In this document: positions 53,025-61,002 of the stretch, piece by piece | How the letters are laid out: the number at the start of each line of letters is the position of its first letter | Numbering within the stretch: the first letter of the stretch is position 1 | Source: JARBUG01 sp035628915 | Lineage (GTDB): Bacteria; Bacillota; Sulfobacillia; Symbiobacteriales; Symbiobacteriaceae | Assembly: GCA_035628915.1 (NCBI GenBank) | Contig: DASPIW010000012.1 | Span: 62,001 to 126,000, forward strand | Length of the DNA stretch: 64,000 nt | Reading direction: 5' to 3' | Position numbers and translations under genes: made by a program | The notes under the pieces: model-generated | The model's database searches: none | Told to the model about the DNA's origin: nothing | What the model saw: only the letters and a program-made list of their open reading frames with translations

Positions 53025-54242
53025 CTACACGGAAGCAGCGACGGCTACAGGACCGCGTTGCTGCTGAACCCCAGCGAGGCCGGCCAATACGGCAACTCTG
53101 GGAACTACACCCACAAGGACGCCGTTCTGATCCAACACGGCGATTGGGTATTTGTGCATGGCGGCAACGGGGATCAGTTCCTCCAGCAGCGTGTCCGGAG
53201 CGGTGGTGGGAATGTCACTGATGACGAGGTCCTTCAGGTCCTTTACCCCCCGCTGGGCCGCCGGAATCGCATCATCGACTGTGACCAGCCCCTGAAACCG
53301 CTGGTCCCGGTCGACGACGTAAACGCTGGAAAGTCCCTGCTCCTCCATGAGCAGGAGTGCCGCACGGGGGCCGCCACGGGCGGAGACAACAGCCCGGGGC
53401 GCCACCATCACGCTGCTGGCCGTCAGTACCCGGCTCCGGTTGACGTCTCGGGTGAACTCCGCAACATAGTCATCGGCCGGCTGGGTGAGGATCTCTTCCG
53501 GGGTGCCAATCTGCACGACGCGCCCGTCCTTGAGGATGGCAATCCGGTCCCCCAGGCGTAGAGCTTCATCCAGGTCGTGGGTGATGAAGACGATGGTCTT
53601 GTTCAGTCTGGACTGCAGTTGAAGCAGTTCGTTCTGCATGTCGCGGCGGATCAGGGGATCCAGAGCGCTGAACGGCTCGTCCATGAGCAGCACCACCGGG
53701 TCATTGCAGAGAGCCCGGGCGATGCCGACGCGCTGCTGCATGCCGCCACTGAGCTGATCGGGAAACCGCCCCTCCCATCCCTTCAGGCCAACTGTCTCCA
53801 GCCAGCGCATGGCACGCTCCTCACGCTCCACGCGCCCGACTCCCTGTATCTCCAGCCCATAAGCGACGTTCTGCAGGACGGTGCGATGCGGGAGCAGCCC
53901 GAAGCGCTGGAAGACCATGGCCGTGGTGCGCTGGCGCAGGTCTCTCAGCCCCGCATCGTCAAGGCTGAGCACCGCCTTGCCTTTGACGATGATCTCACCA
54001 CGGTCCGCATTAATCAGCCGATTCAGACACCGAATCAGTGTTGACTTTCCGCTGCCGGAAAGACCCATGATCACGAACGTCTCCCCAGCCTCAACCGTGA
54101 GGGAGACGTCGTTCAGGGCAACCGTGTGTCCCGTCCGCTTGTAAACCTCGGGGTTGGGAACTCCCTGCTTGGCCAGCTTGACCGCTTCATCCGGATTTGG
54201 GCCGAACACCTTGTATAGGTGGCTTACTTCGATTATCGCCAA
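53025..54242 (-). CDS. opuAA: Glycine betaine ABC transporter ATPase with tandem CBS domains (OpuAA-type)
   Basis: The 405-residue protein begins with the extended N-terminus of ProV/OpuAA (YKVFGPNPDEAVKLAKQG). Walker A is GLSGSGKST near 60, the ABC signature LSGGMQQR near 165 and Walker B VLLMDEP near 187. Residues 280-390 hold two CBS motifs (LLLMEEQGLSSVYVVDRDQR; YPIAVLDQNGVLVGVV), which gate such transporters by ionic strength or c-di-AMP. TTG start with AGGAGGTG upstream; first gene of the operon behind the promoter at 54302-54330. Confidence 0.94.
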   Translation of the reverse strand: MAIIEVSHLYKVFGPNPDEAVKLAKQGVPNPEVYKRTGHTVALNDVSLTVEAGETFVIMGLSGSGKSTLIRCLNRLINADRGEIIVKGKAVLSLDDAGLRDLRQRTTAMVFQRFGLLPHRTVLQNVAYGLEIQGVGRVEREERAMRWLETVGLKGWEGRFPDQLSGGMQQRVGIARALCNDPVVLLMDEPFSALDPLIRRDMQNELLQLQSRLNKTIVFITHDLDEALRLGDRIAILKDGRVVQIGTPEEILTQPADDYVAEFTRDVNRSRVLTASSVMVAPRAVVSARGGPRAALLLMEEQGLSSVYVVDRDQRFQGLVTVDDAIPAAQRGVKDLKDLVISDIPTTAPDTLLEELIPVAAMHKYPIAVLDQNGVLVGVVPRVAVLAGLAGVQQQRGPVAVAASV

Positions 54243-54286
54243 ACGGTGACACCTCCTGCCTATTCCACATTTGGGCTAGTCGACCC

Positions 54287-54330
54287 ACAACCGGCAACTT
54301 GATTATAAAGTGTAGGTTGTCTCTGGTCAA
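54287..54330 (-). promoter_or_regulatory. opu promoter overlapped by a 22-bp-spaced bipartite inverted repeat
   Basis: On the minus strand, TTGACC (54325-54330) and TATAAT (54302-54307) are 17 bp apart. Inverted hexamers ACAACC (54287-54292) and GGTTGT (54315-54320) on the plus strand straddle the -10 and are separated by exactly 22 bp. That is the spacing reported for BusR operators. A BusR homologue is encoded at the far end of this operon. Confidence 0.7.
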
Positions 54331-54375
54331 CCCGGTAACCCAGCCATTCCCTCCCAAATCCGCGCACAGAGCGCG

Positions 54376-54405
54376 AAAAAGCCCCGTGGAGAACCTCCAC
54401 AGGGC
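54376..54405 (-). terminator. Terminator of the EamA gene
   Basis: Stem GCCCTGTGGA/TCCACGGGGC on the minus strand (one mismatch) followed by TTTTT, 15 bases past the stop. Confidence 0.88.
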
Positions 54406-54419
54406 CAGATTTCCTGCGC

Positions 54420-55343
54420 TTATGCGACTGAACTCGGCACGTTGGCGATTTTGGAAAGTGCCACACCGCCAATGACAAAGGCGGCTCCAATCCACTGCAC
54501 CGGCGACCAGATTTCGTGCAGAAACAGCATCGCAACCACGGCCGCAAAAATCGGTGACAGGCTGATATAAATCGCCGTACGGGCCCCCCCGATTCGGCTC
54601 ACTCCCCAGTTGAACAGGACGTACCCAACCAATAGAGACAGAAGCGCCGAGTAGGTCATGCCCGCTACGGACGCCGCGGTCACTGCCGCGAAATCCTGGT
54701 GCAGCAGACTCGGAATGCCGATCAGGAAGTTGGTCATGGCCCCGAACATCATGGCCCAGGCCGTCACCCTCAGCGATGACCCGACCCGGTTGATCACCGG
54801 GCGCGAATAGACTGTGTAGGCGCCCCATGCAAGCATGGCCGCCACGGCAATCAGGTCGCCGACCAGAGTCGGTCCACCCAGGTGCACGCCGTCCGGCCCC
54901 CCGAGGATGACCATGGCGCCCCCGCTCACCGACGCTGCAGCCGCCCCAACCACCAGCAGAGACCTCCGCTCGATGCCAGTCACCATGCCCCACACCGAAA
55001 CCACTAGCGGCGACAGGGCGATGATCACCGAGACATTCGACGCGGAACTGCGGGGCATTGCCTCAATGTACATCCACTGGTAAAGGCCGTTCCCGATCAA
55101 GCCAAGCAGAGCAACGTGCCAGAACTCCTTACGGGTCAGCCGCCATCCCTTGTCCGTCCATACGACATACAGGAAGAGCAAAACCGCTGCCGATGGAAAC
55201 CGGATGGCGTTGTACGCCAGTTGATCCCACCCGGCCAGTGACGCCTTGACGATCGGTGCGTTGATGCCCCAAATCAGTGCGACAAGGACAAGCGCCAGGT
55301 CGACAATGGGGATGGATGGTTTGGAGGCAGGTTGCGTAGCCAT
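54420..55343 (-). CDS. EamA/DMT-superfamily transporter
   Basis: The 307-residue protein has ten membrane helices in two EamA repeats: LVLVALIWGINAPIVKASL at the start, MYIEAMPRSSASNVSVIIAL in repeat one, and ARTAIYISLSPIFAAVVAML in repeat two. The substrate is unknown. It is only distantly like the other DMT protein at 42149. ATG 55343 is used because AAGGAGAG lies upstream; an earlier ATG would start inside the clpX terminator region. It sits between the betaine operon and clpX, with terminators on both sides. Confidence 0.87.
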   Translation of the reverse strand: MATQPASKPSIPIVDLALVLVALIWGINAPIVKASLAGWDQLAYNAIRFPSAAVLLFLYVVWTDKGWRLTRKEFWHVALLGLIGNGLYQWMYIEAMPRSSASNVSVIIALSPLVVSVWGMVTGIERRSLLVVGAAAASVSGGAMVILGGPDGVHLGGPTLVGDLIAVAAMLAWGAYTVYSRPVINRVGSSLRVTAWAMMFGAMTNFLIGIPSLLHQDFAAVTAASVAGMTYSALLSLLVGYVLFNWGVSRIGGARTAIYISLSPIFAAVVAMLFLHEIWSPVQWIGAAFVIGGVALSKIANVPSSVA

Positions 55344-55381
55344 TGCTGCGTCGCTCTCCTTGTACTCGGGGCATACCGAAA

Positions 55382-55410
55382 AACCCCGTGGAATCATTCC
55401 ACGGGGTTTC
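55382..55410 (-). terminator. Terminator of the tig-clpP-clpX operon
   Basis: Perfect 14-bp stem AAACCCCGTGGAAT/ATTCCACGGGGTTT with a one-base centre, 5 bases past the clpX stop and followed by TT on the minus strand. Confidence 0.9.
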
Positions 55411-55415
55411 TGCAG

Positions 55416-56687
55416 TTAAGCCGATTCTTCCTTCTTTACCCGGCGGGCTTTCGGGTCTGCTGTGACCAGAAGGGGTTCTTCCTTTTTGGACACAACGTCC
55501 TTCGTGACCACGCACTTGGAGACATCCGTGCGGGAGGGGATATCGTACATCACGTCAAGCATGATGTCTTCGATGATCGCCCGCAGGCCGCGTGCACCGG
55601 TGTTGCGCTTGAGCGCTTCCTTGGCGATGGCCCGGATAGCGTCTTCCTTGAACTCAAGGTCAATATTATCCATCTGCAGCAGCTTCTGGTACTGCTTGAT
55701 CAGCGCGTTCTTCGGCTCAATCAGAATCTTCACCAGGGCTTCCTCATCGAGGGCGTCCAGGGTGACGATCACAGGCAGACGGCCGACGAACTCGGGGATC
55801 AGGCCGAACTTCAGCAGATCCTCGGGAAGGATCTGAGCCAGCAGCTCGCCCACGTTCTGGTCCTTCTTGGACCGGACGTCGGCGCCGAAGCCCATGCCCC
55901 GCTTGCCAACGCGGCCGCCGATGATCTTGTCGATCCCGTCGAACGCGCCGCCACAGATGAAGAGAATGTTGGTGGTGTTGATCTGAATGAACTCCTGGTG
56001 GGGGTGCTTCCGACCGCCCTGCGGCGGGACGGAGGCGACCGTGCCTTCCAGGATTTTCAGCAGCGCCTGCTGTACGCCTTCACCCGAAACGTCGCGGGTG
56101 ATGGAAGGGTTCTCCGACTTGCGGGCAATCTTGTCGACTTCGTCGATGTAGACAATGCCCTTTTCGGCCTTCTCAATGTCGTAGTCAGCAGCCTGAATCA
56201 ACTTGAGCAGGATGTTTTCAACGTCTTCACCCACGTAGCCGGCCTCAGTAAGCGAGGTGGCGTCCGCAATGGCGAAGGGGACGTTCAAAATTTTGGCGAG
56301 GGTCTGTGCCAGGAGGGTCTTGCCGGAACCGGTGGGGCCCAGCATGACGATATTGGACTTCTGCAACTCGACGTCGTCGAGCTTCCCGCCCATGTTGATA
56401 CGCTTGTAGTGGTTGTAAACCGCCACCGCTAGCGTGCGCTTGGCCCGCTCCTGCCCGATGACGTACTGATCAAGGATGGACTTGATCTCCCGAGGCTTGG
56501 GAACGTCCTTGAGTTCGAAATCGACCTCTTCGTTCAGTTCTTCCTCGATGATCTCATTGCAGAGTTCGATGCACTCGTCGCAGATGTAGACGCCGGGACC
56601 CGCGACGAGTCGCTTGACCTGGTCCTGGAACTTACCACAGAAGGAGCACTTCAGTTGTCCCTTATCCTCACCCGTGAACTTGAACAT
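55416..56687 (-). CDS. clpX: ATP-dependent Clp protease ATP-binding subunit ClpX
   Basis: The 423-residue protein has the N-terminal zinc-binding domain with C14xxC17 and C36xxC39 (CSFCGK, CDEC), Walker A GPTGSGKT at 117-124, Walker B IVYIDEVDKIA near 180, and the pore and sensor motifs (GYVGEDVE, EFVGRLPVI). It unfolds tagged proteins and feeds them to ClpP. It is the third gene of the tig-clpP-clpX operon, 17 bases after clpP, with AAAGGGG upstream. Confidence 0.98.
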   Translation of the reverse strand: MFKFTGEDKGQLKCSFCGKFQDQVKRLVAGPGVYICDECIELCNEIIEEELNEEVDFELKDVPKPREIKSILDQYVIGQERAKRTLAVAVYNHYKRINMGGKLDDVELQKSNIVMLGPTGSGKTLLAQTLAKILNVPFAIADATSLTEAGYVGEDVENILLKLIQAADYDIEKAEKGIVYIDEVDKIARKSENPSITRDVSGEGVQQALLKILEGTVASVPPQGGRKHPHQEFIQINTTNILFICGGAFDGIDKIIGGRVGKRGMGFGADVRSKKDQNVGELLAQILPEDLLKFGLIPEFVGRLPVIVTLDALDEEALVKILIEPKNALIKQYQKLLQMDNIDLEFKEDAIRAIAKEALKRNTGARGLRAIIEDIMLDVMYDIPSRTDVSKCVVTKDVVSKKEEPLLVTADPKARRVKKEESA

Positions 56688-56704
56688 TCCCCCACCCCTT
56701 TCTT

Positions 56705-57313
56705 TTAGCGTGCCGTCCTGCTCGCCTTTTCCTTGGGGTGTACCACTTCGTCCACCAGGCCGTAGGCCTTCGCTTCTTCGGCGGACATCCAGCGGTCCCG
56801 CTCGGTATCCGCCTTGACGCGGTCGATCGTCTGGCCGGTGTGCTTGGCGAGAATTTCGGCCATTTGTTCCTTGGTCTTCAGGGCCTCGCGAGCGGTGATC
56901 TCAATGTCAGTGACCTGACCTCCGACCCCGTTGAGAAGCGGCTGGTGAATCATGATACGGGCGTTGGGCAGAGCATAGCGCTTGCCGGTGCCGGCGGCCA
57001 GCAGCAGTGCCCCCATGGAGGCAGCGAGCCCTACGACCGTGGTGTTGACCGGCGCTTTGATGTGCTGCATGGCATCGTAAATGCCCAGTCCGGCGGATAC
57101 CGAACCGCCCGGCGAGTTGATGTAGAGATTGATCTCCTTATCCGGGTCGTCACTCTCCAGGAAGAGCAACTGGGCGATGATCACGTTGGCAACCTGGTCG
57201 TCCACAGGGGTGCCCAGGAAGATGATCCGATCCTTCAAAAGCCGGCTGTAAATGTCGTAGGACCGTTCGCCTCGGTTGGTCTGCTCGATCACATACGGAA
57301 TTAGGTAGCTCAT
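56705..57313 (-). CDS. clpP: ATP-dependent Clp protease proteolytic subunit ClpP
   Basis: The 202-residue protein has the serine-protease triad of ClpP: Ser99 in GLAASMGA, His123 in MIHQPL and Asp173 in ERDRWMSAEEA. The N-terminus YLIPYVIEQTNRGER, which forms the axial gate, follows directly on the start. It assembles as a tetradecamer with ClpX. GAGGAGGT precedes the ATG. The gene is between tig and clpX. Confidence 0.98.
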   Translation of the reverse strand: MSYLIPYVIEQTNRGERSYDIYSRLLKDRIIFLGTPVDDQVANVIIAQLLFLESDDPDKEINLYINSPGGSVSAGLGIYDAMQHIKAPVNTTVVGLAASMGALLLAAGTGKRYALPNARIMIHQPLLNGVGGQVTDIEITAREALKTKEQMAEILAKHTGQTIDRVKADTERDRWMSAEEAKAYGLVDEVVHPKEKASRTAR

Positions 57314-57351
57314 AGTCTGACCTCCTCTCCCCGCAGCCTATTCCATGTCGC

Positions 57352-58644
57352 TTAGCCTTGCGGGGCGTTCAGATTCACAAGATAATCGATGGTTTTCTGG
57401 ACGAGGAGGGAGTCACGCATCCGCTCCCGATAGGCCGGGTTCTTGCGAAGCTGCTTGATTTCCTTCTCCTGATTCTTGTAGCGGGACAGCATCTGGTCGA
57501 ACTCGGATTCGAGTTCGGCGTCGGACACCGTAATGCCTTCCTTCCGGGCGACGGCGCCCAGGACAAGGTCGGTCTTGACACTCTTCTTGGCCGGCTCTTC
57601 CAGTTCCTCGTGCATGTCATGCTGGGACTTGCCGGTGGCCTGGGACCAGTATTCCATGGAGAGCCCCTGAGCGGACAGATTATGCTCGAACTCATGCAGC
57701 ATGTCATGAACACGCCGGTGGACCAGAACGTGGGGGAGCTCGACGGTGGCATCGTCGGCTACGGCTTCGAGCACCTTGTTCTGGAACTCCTTATCGGCGT
57801 TGCCCTTGGCAGCTTCCGCGAGGCGCTTTTCAATGTCGGCCCGCAGTTCTGCGAGGGTCTGGAAACGGGAGACTTCAGCGGCGAACTCATCATTTAACTC
57901 GGGGAGTTCCTTCCGCTTGACCTCCTTGAGTGTCACTTTAAATAACGCTTCTTTGCCGGCTAATTGTTCGGCATGATACTGCTCTGGGAAGGTGACTTTT
58001 ACTTCGGTGGATTCGCCCACCTTGGCGCCGATCAACTGCTCTTCAAAGCCGGGGATAAAGGACCCGGAGCCGATCTCCAAGGTGTAGTTCTCACCCTTGC
58101 CGCCTTCAAAGGCAACATCGCCCACGAAGCCCTCGAAGTCGATGACGGCAAAGGCGCCCTTGCGGACTTCGCCGGCCTCGTCGGTAACGAGTGTAGCTGT
58201 GCGTTCCCGCAGCTGATTAAGCTGCTGGTCCACCTGCTCATCGGAGACGGTACCCGCCGGACGCTCAATGCCAAAGCCGCTCAGCCTGCCGAGGGTGACT
58301 TCAGGAGAGACCTGAACCTTCCCCTTGAAAATGAAAGGCTTGCCTTCTTCAGCCTGAACCAGTTCCACATCCGGCTGGTCGATAGGCTCGACGCTATGGT
58401 GCTCAACCGCCTCACCGTAAGCACGGGGGAGGAGCTCTTCCACCGCTTCCTGAACCAGGCTTTGCTTCCCGTAGTTGCGCTCGAAGATGGCGCGCGGGGC
58501 CTTCCCGGGGCGGAAGCCGGGGATGGATACGCGCTGATTGAGCTTACGGAATGCAGTGTCGATGGCCTTGGTGAACCGTTCGGCCTCCACCTCCACCTCG
58601 AACTGCATCCAATTCTTCTCTAACTTGTCCCATGTCGCCTGCAT
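57352..58644 (-). CDS. tig: Trigger factor, ribosome-bound chaperone and prolyl isomerase
   Basis: The 430-residue protein has the ribosome-binding domain with signature GFRPGKAPRAIFERNYG near residues 41-57, the FKBP-type isomerase domain (GAFAVIDFEGFVGDVAFEGG near 160), and a helical C-terminal chaperone domain ending in the basic YRERMRDSLLVQKTIDYLV. It assists folding of nascent chains. It opens the tig-clpP-clpX operon behind a strong promoter. GGGGAGA lies upstream of the ATG. Confidence 0.97.
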   Translation of the reverse strand: MQATWDKLEKNWMQFEVEVEAERFTKAIDTAFRKLNQRVSIPGFRPGKAPRAIFERNYGKQSLVQEAVEELLPRAYGEAVEHHSVEPIDQPDVELVQAEEGKPFIFKGKVQVSPEVTLGRLSGFGIERPAGTVSDEQVDQQLNQLRERTATLVTDEAGEVRKGAFAVIDFEGFVGDVAFEGGKGENYTLEIGSGSFIPGFEEQLIGAKVGESTEVKVTFPEQYHAEQLAGKEALFKVTLKEVKRKELPELNDEFAAEVSRFQTLAELRADIEKRLAEAAKGNADKEFQNKVLEAVADDATVELPHVLVHRRVHDMLHEFEHNLSAQGLSMEYWSQATGKSQHDMHEELEEPAKKSVKTDLVLGAVARKEGITVSDAELESEFDQMLSRYKNQEKEIKQLRKNPAYRERMRDSLLVQKTIDYLVNLNAPQG

Positions 58645-58737
58645 CTATTCTCCCCCTCGAAAGTCAGTATATGGCCGCCGTGTCTCTCGGCCACATACCT
58701 GGATCTCTACCCACTTGGGCTCGGTTACAACTTTAGT

Positions 58738-58766
58738 ATTATACCACGTCGGGTAATTCCAAACAA
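58738..58766 (-). promoter_or_regulatory. Sigma-A-type promoter of the tig-clpP-clpX operon
   Basis: On the minus strand TTGTTT (58761-58766) and a perfect TATAAT (58738-58743) are 17 bp apart, in an AT-rich spot about 95 bases before the tig start. Confidence 0.85.
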
Positions 58767-58845
58767 CGCGAGGGGCACCTGTGCTTAGGACGACGCGCGC
58801 CTCGCCGTAGATTCGCCCGCGATCTGCACGAAACCCACACAAAAA

Positions 58846-58870
58846 CGCAGCGGTGCATTACACCGCTGCG
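58846..58870 (-). terminator. Terminator of the metalloprotease gene
   Basis: Perfect 10-bp stem CGCAGCGGTG/CACCGCTGCG followed on the minus strand by TTTTTGTG, 77 bases past the stop. Confidence 0.9.
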
Positions 58871-58946
58871 GCAGCGTCTGTCATCCAGTGCAAGGGCGTG
58901 CGACGATTATACGACTTCTGATAGTCAGATGCAAGCAAGAGTTGGA

Positions 58947-60155
58947 TCAGGTTGCTGGATCACTCCCGGCGCCGGGCATGCGCCGCCTGTAGGCCAGCGC
59001 GGCTCCAGCCGGAGTGCCGGCCATGGCATAACTAGAGGCGGGACCCAATGCCGGCAGACCCTCCAGCGGCGAAGGCCACTGGATGCGGAAACCGCGCAGG
59101 GGCTGATCGGAGCGCACGCCGCCGTCAGCGATTACTTCGGGAGCGCGAGCAGGCTTGATGGATCCGGGGTCGCGGCCGGACAGGTCGATACTGCCCATAA
59201 ACGCCAACCCAGCGCCGCTGGTGAAGTCGCTGAGAAAGTCGGCCGTGCTCTCAAACCGTCCCTGGCTAGCAGTAGCAACGGCCTGATCCAGTGTGTCCCC
59301 GTCCTTTAGGCGGGCCATGACGGCCTTCAATCCGCCGCCGGCGGCCGCAGCCTGGTCCAGGAACCGGACGGCGAGGTAGCCCGCCGCATAGCTGTCGCTG
59401 TCGCCGTTCCATGGTCCGTTGAGCTTGGCCAGCAGCCGCCGGGGAGAGAGACGGCGGAGCGAAAGCGCCACACGCTCCGCCCCTCCGGCGACATACTCCG
59501 CAGTGCCTTCCGCAAACCAGTCGGGAAGGGATGCCAGGTCCATATTCCGGCCCATGATCAGGTGCGTCATTTCGTGTGCGACAATCCGGTCGTTCTCGAT
59601 CACGTGGTCGTTCACACCGTTGGGCCCGGTGTCGGGAGTGAACTGGCTCATGTTGATGTGCAGCTGCGGGCTGACGATGCGCCCGCGGCTGTCGTACTGG
59701 AAGCTGACGGAGGCGAGGGCGCCCTCCATGCTCTCGTCATACTTGACTTTGACAGTGGTCCCGTCGCCTTTGAGCCCGTAGTATTGCTCCACGAGCACTT
59801 CAGCCTGCCTCAGCGCCGAGCTCTTCAACGTTCCGGTGACACGCTGGCGAAGTTCCACCGCCTCCGCGTTCTGGCGGGCCTGCACGAGGGCTTCACGCAG
59901 GGCCGACAGGTCGGGCGCATGCCAGCCCGGGGCCTTTGCGGTGCCAAACAGGCTGGACAGTGAGCCCCACATGCGCACCAGCCGGTTCAGGGCCAGCCCC
60001 CCGGCGGAAAATGCCGCTTCGTCTGACCGGGACGGCCGTGCGGCCGCCTGAGGAGCCGGGGCCTGCCGCTGGCTCTGGCCGGCGGTCCGGGGTTGCACCC
60101 CATAGGGGCGGTCAATGCGAAAGGGCGAAATGCCGGGCGCCCCGTATGCTGCCAC
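58947..60155 (-). CDS. HExxH metalloprotease resembling the flagellinolysin catalytic domain
   Basis: From GTG 60155 the protein has 402 residues. The zinc motif HEMTH lies at 194-198 (RIVAHEMTHLIMGRNMD), followed by LPDWFAEGTAEYVAGGAERV, where the glutamate near 216 is the likely third ligand (gluzincin pattern). This stretch closely resembles the protease insert of flagellinolysins. There is no signal peptide or membrane helix and no flagellin core. The N-terminus (MAAYGAPGISPFRIDRPYG) and C-terminus are glycine/proline-rich and disordered-looking. GAGGAG lies 9 bases before the GTG; an upstream ATG at 60200 has none. A terminator follows; neighbours do not indicate a substrate. Confidence 0.75.
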   Translation of the reverse strand: MAAYGAPGISPFRIDRPYGVQPRTAGQSQRQAPAPQAAARPSRSDEAAFSAGGLALNRLVRMWGSLSSLFGTAKAPGWHAPDLSALREALVQARQNAEAVELRQRVTGTLKSSALRQAEVLVEQYYGLKGDGTTVKVKYDESMEGALASVSFQYDSRGRIVSPQLHINMSQFTPDTGPNGVNDHVIENDRIVAHEMTHLIMGRNMDLASLPDWFAEGTAEYVAGGAERVALSLRRLSPRRLLAKLNGPWNGDSDSYAAGYLAVRFLDQAAAAGGGLKAVMARLKDGDTLDQAVATASQGRFESTADFLSDFTSGAGLAFMGSIDLSGRDPGSIKPARAPEVIADGGVRSDQPLRGFRIQWPSPLEGLPALGPASSYAMAGTPAGAALAYRRRMPGAGSDPAT

Positions 60156-60237
60156 GCGACCAGCTCCTCTACACACTGTTTTCCATATATTACCATACAA
60201 AGGTAATCATGGCAACACAGCATGCAGTGGCGGCTAG

Positions 60238-60879
60238 TCAGAGCCACCCCTGCCGAATGGCGAGAGCTACGGCCTGGGCGGTATTGCTCACTTCCAGTCT
60301 GTCCAACAGCGCCTGGGCATGCCGGCGGACAGTCCGTTCACTCACGAAAGTTCGGGATGCAATGTCGGGGAAACTCAGCCCCTCGGCCAGCAGGCGCAAC
60401 AGCCGCCGGTCCTCCTCACATATGACCGCCTTTCCGGCTGCGCGCTGCAGGGCCTGCTGGCGGATTCCATCCATAAGGGTCGGCAATAGCGACGGGTGAA
60501 TGTATCGCTCGCCTTTCCGAACCGTATGAATGGCATCAAGCAGCTGGCCAAGCGTGGTGAGCTTGGGCGAGTATCCCAGAACCCCTGCGGCCACCGCTTC
60601 TTGTACCATGGGGTACTCGTCATACATCGTGAGCGCGATGATTTTGGCTCCGGGATCAAGAGCGAGAATGCGGCGGATTGCTTCGAGGCCGCTCTCCGAA
60701 CCGAGCTTCAGGTCCATCAGGATCACGTCGGGCTCAACTTCCGCAGCCTGTTGGACAGCCGAGTCGACCGAGTCAGCTTCGCCTGCCACCTGGAGCGTTT
60801 CCTCGGTCTCCAGAAGGCGTCTGAGCCCCTGCCGCACAATCGTTTGGTCTTCCACAAGCAACAGGCGAATTGTGTCCAC
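60238..60879 (-). CDS. NarL/LuxR-family response regulator
   Basis: From GTG 60879 the protein has 213 residues: a receiver domain with acidic pocket near E10-D11, phosphoacceptor Asp56 in VILMDLKLGSE and the conserved lysine in GYSPKLTT. A LuxR-type helix-turn-helix follows at about 150-210 (LLRLLAEGLSFPDIASRTFVSERTVRRHAQ). It is divergent from the histidine kinase gene at 61003, its likely partner. GGGGGCAG precedes the GTG. Upstream in-frame codons reach into the shared promoter and are not used. Confidence 0.92.
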   Translation of the reverse strand: MDTIRLLLVEDQTIVRQGLRRLLETEETLQVAGEADSVDSAVQQAAEVEPDVILMDLKLGSESGLEAIRRILALDPGAKIIALTMYDEYPMVQEAVAAGVLGYSPKLTTLGQLLDAIHTVRKGERYIHPSLLPTLMDGIRQQALQRAAGKAVICEEDRRLLRLLAEGLSFPDIASRTFVSERTVRRHAQALLDRLEVSNTAQAVALAIRQGWL

Positions 60880-61002
60880 GATCTGCCCCCAGTCATGCCG
60901 AAATATTTCCGTGTGAATTCTAGGTCCCTTTCTTCTGTCCTCCAGGAAAAGCGGTAGGAGAGGACAAATGATACTCACATACACCGATCTATCAGGAGAC
61001 TG

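Larger units (their letters stand above)
58645..58946. other. Intergenic region between tig and the metalloprotease gene
   Basis: The region holds the tig promoter (58738-58766), a short 5' leader of about 90 bases and the terminator of the metalloprotease gene (58846-58870). Nothing else was recognised. Confidence 0.7.
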
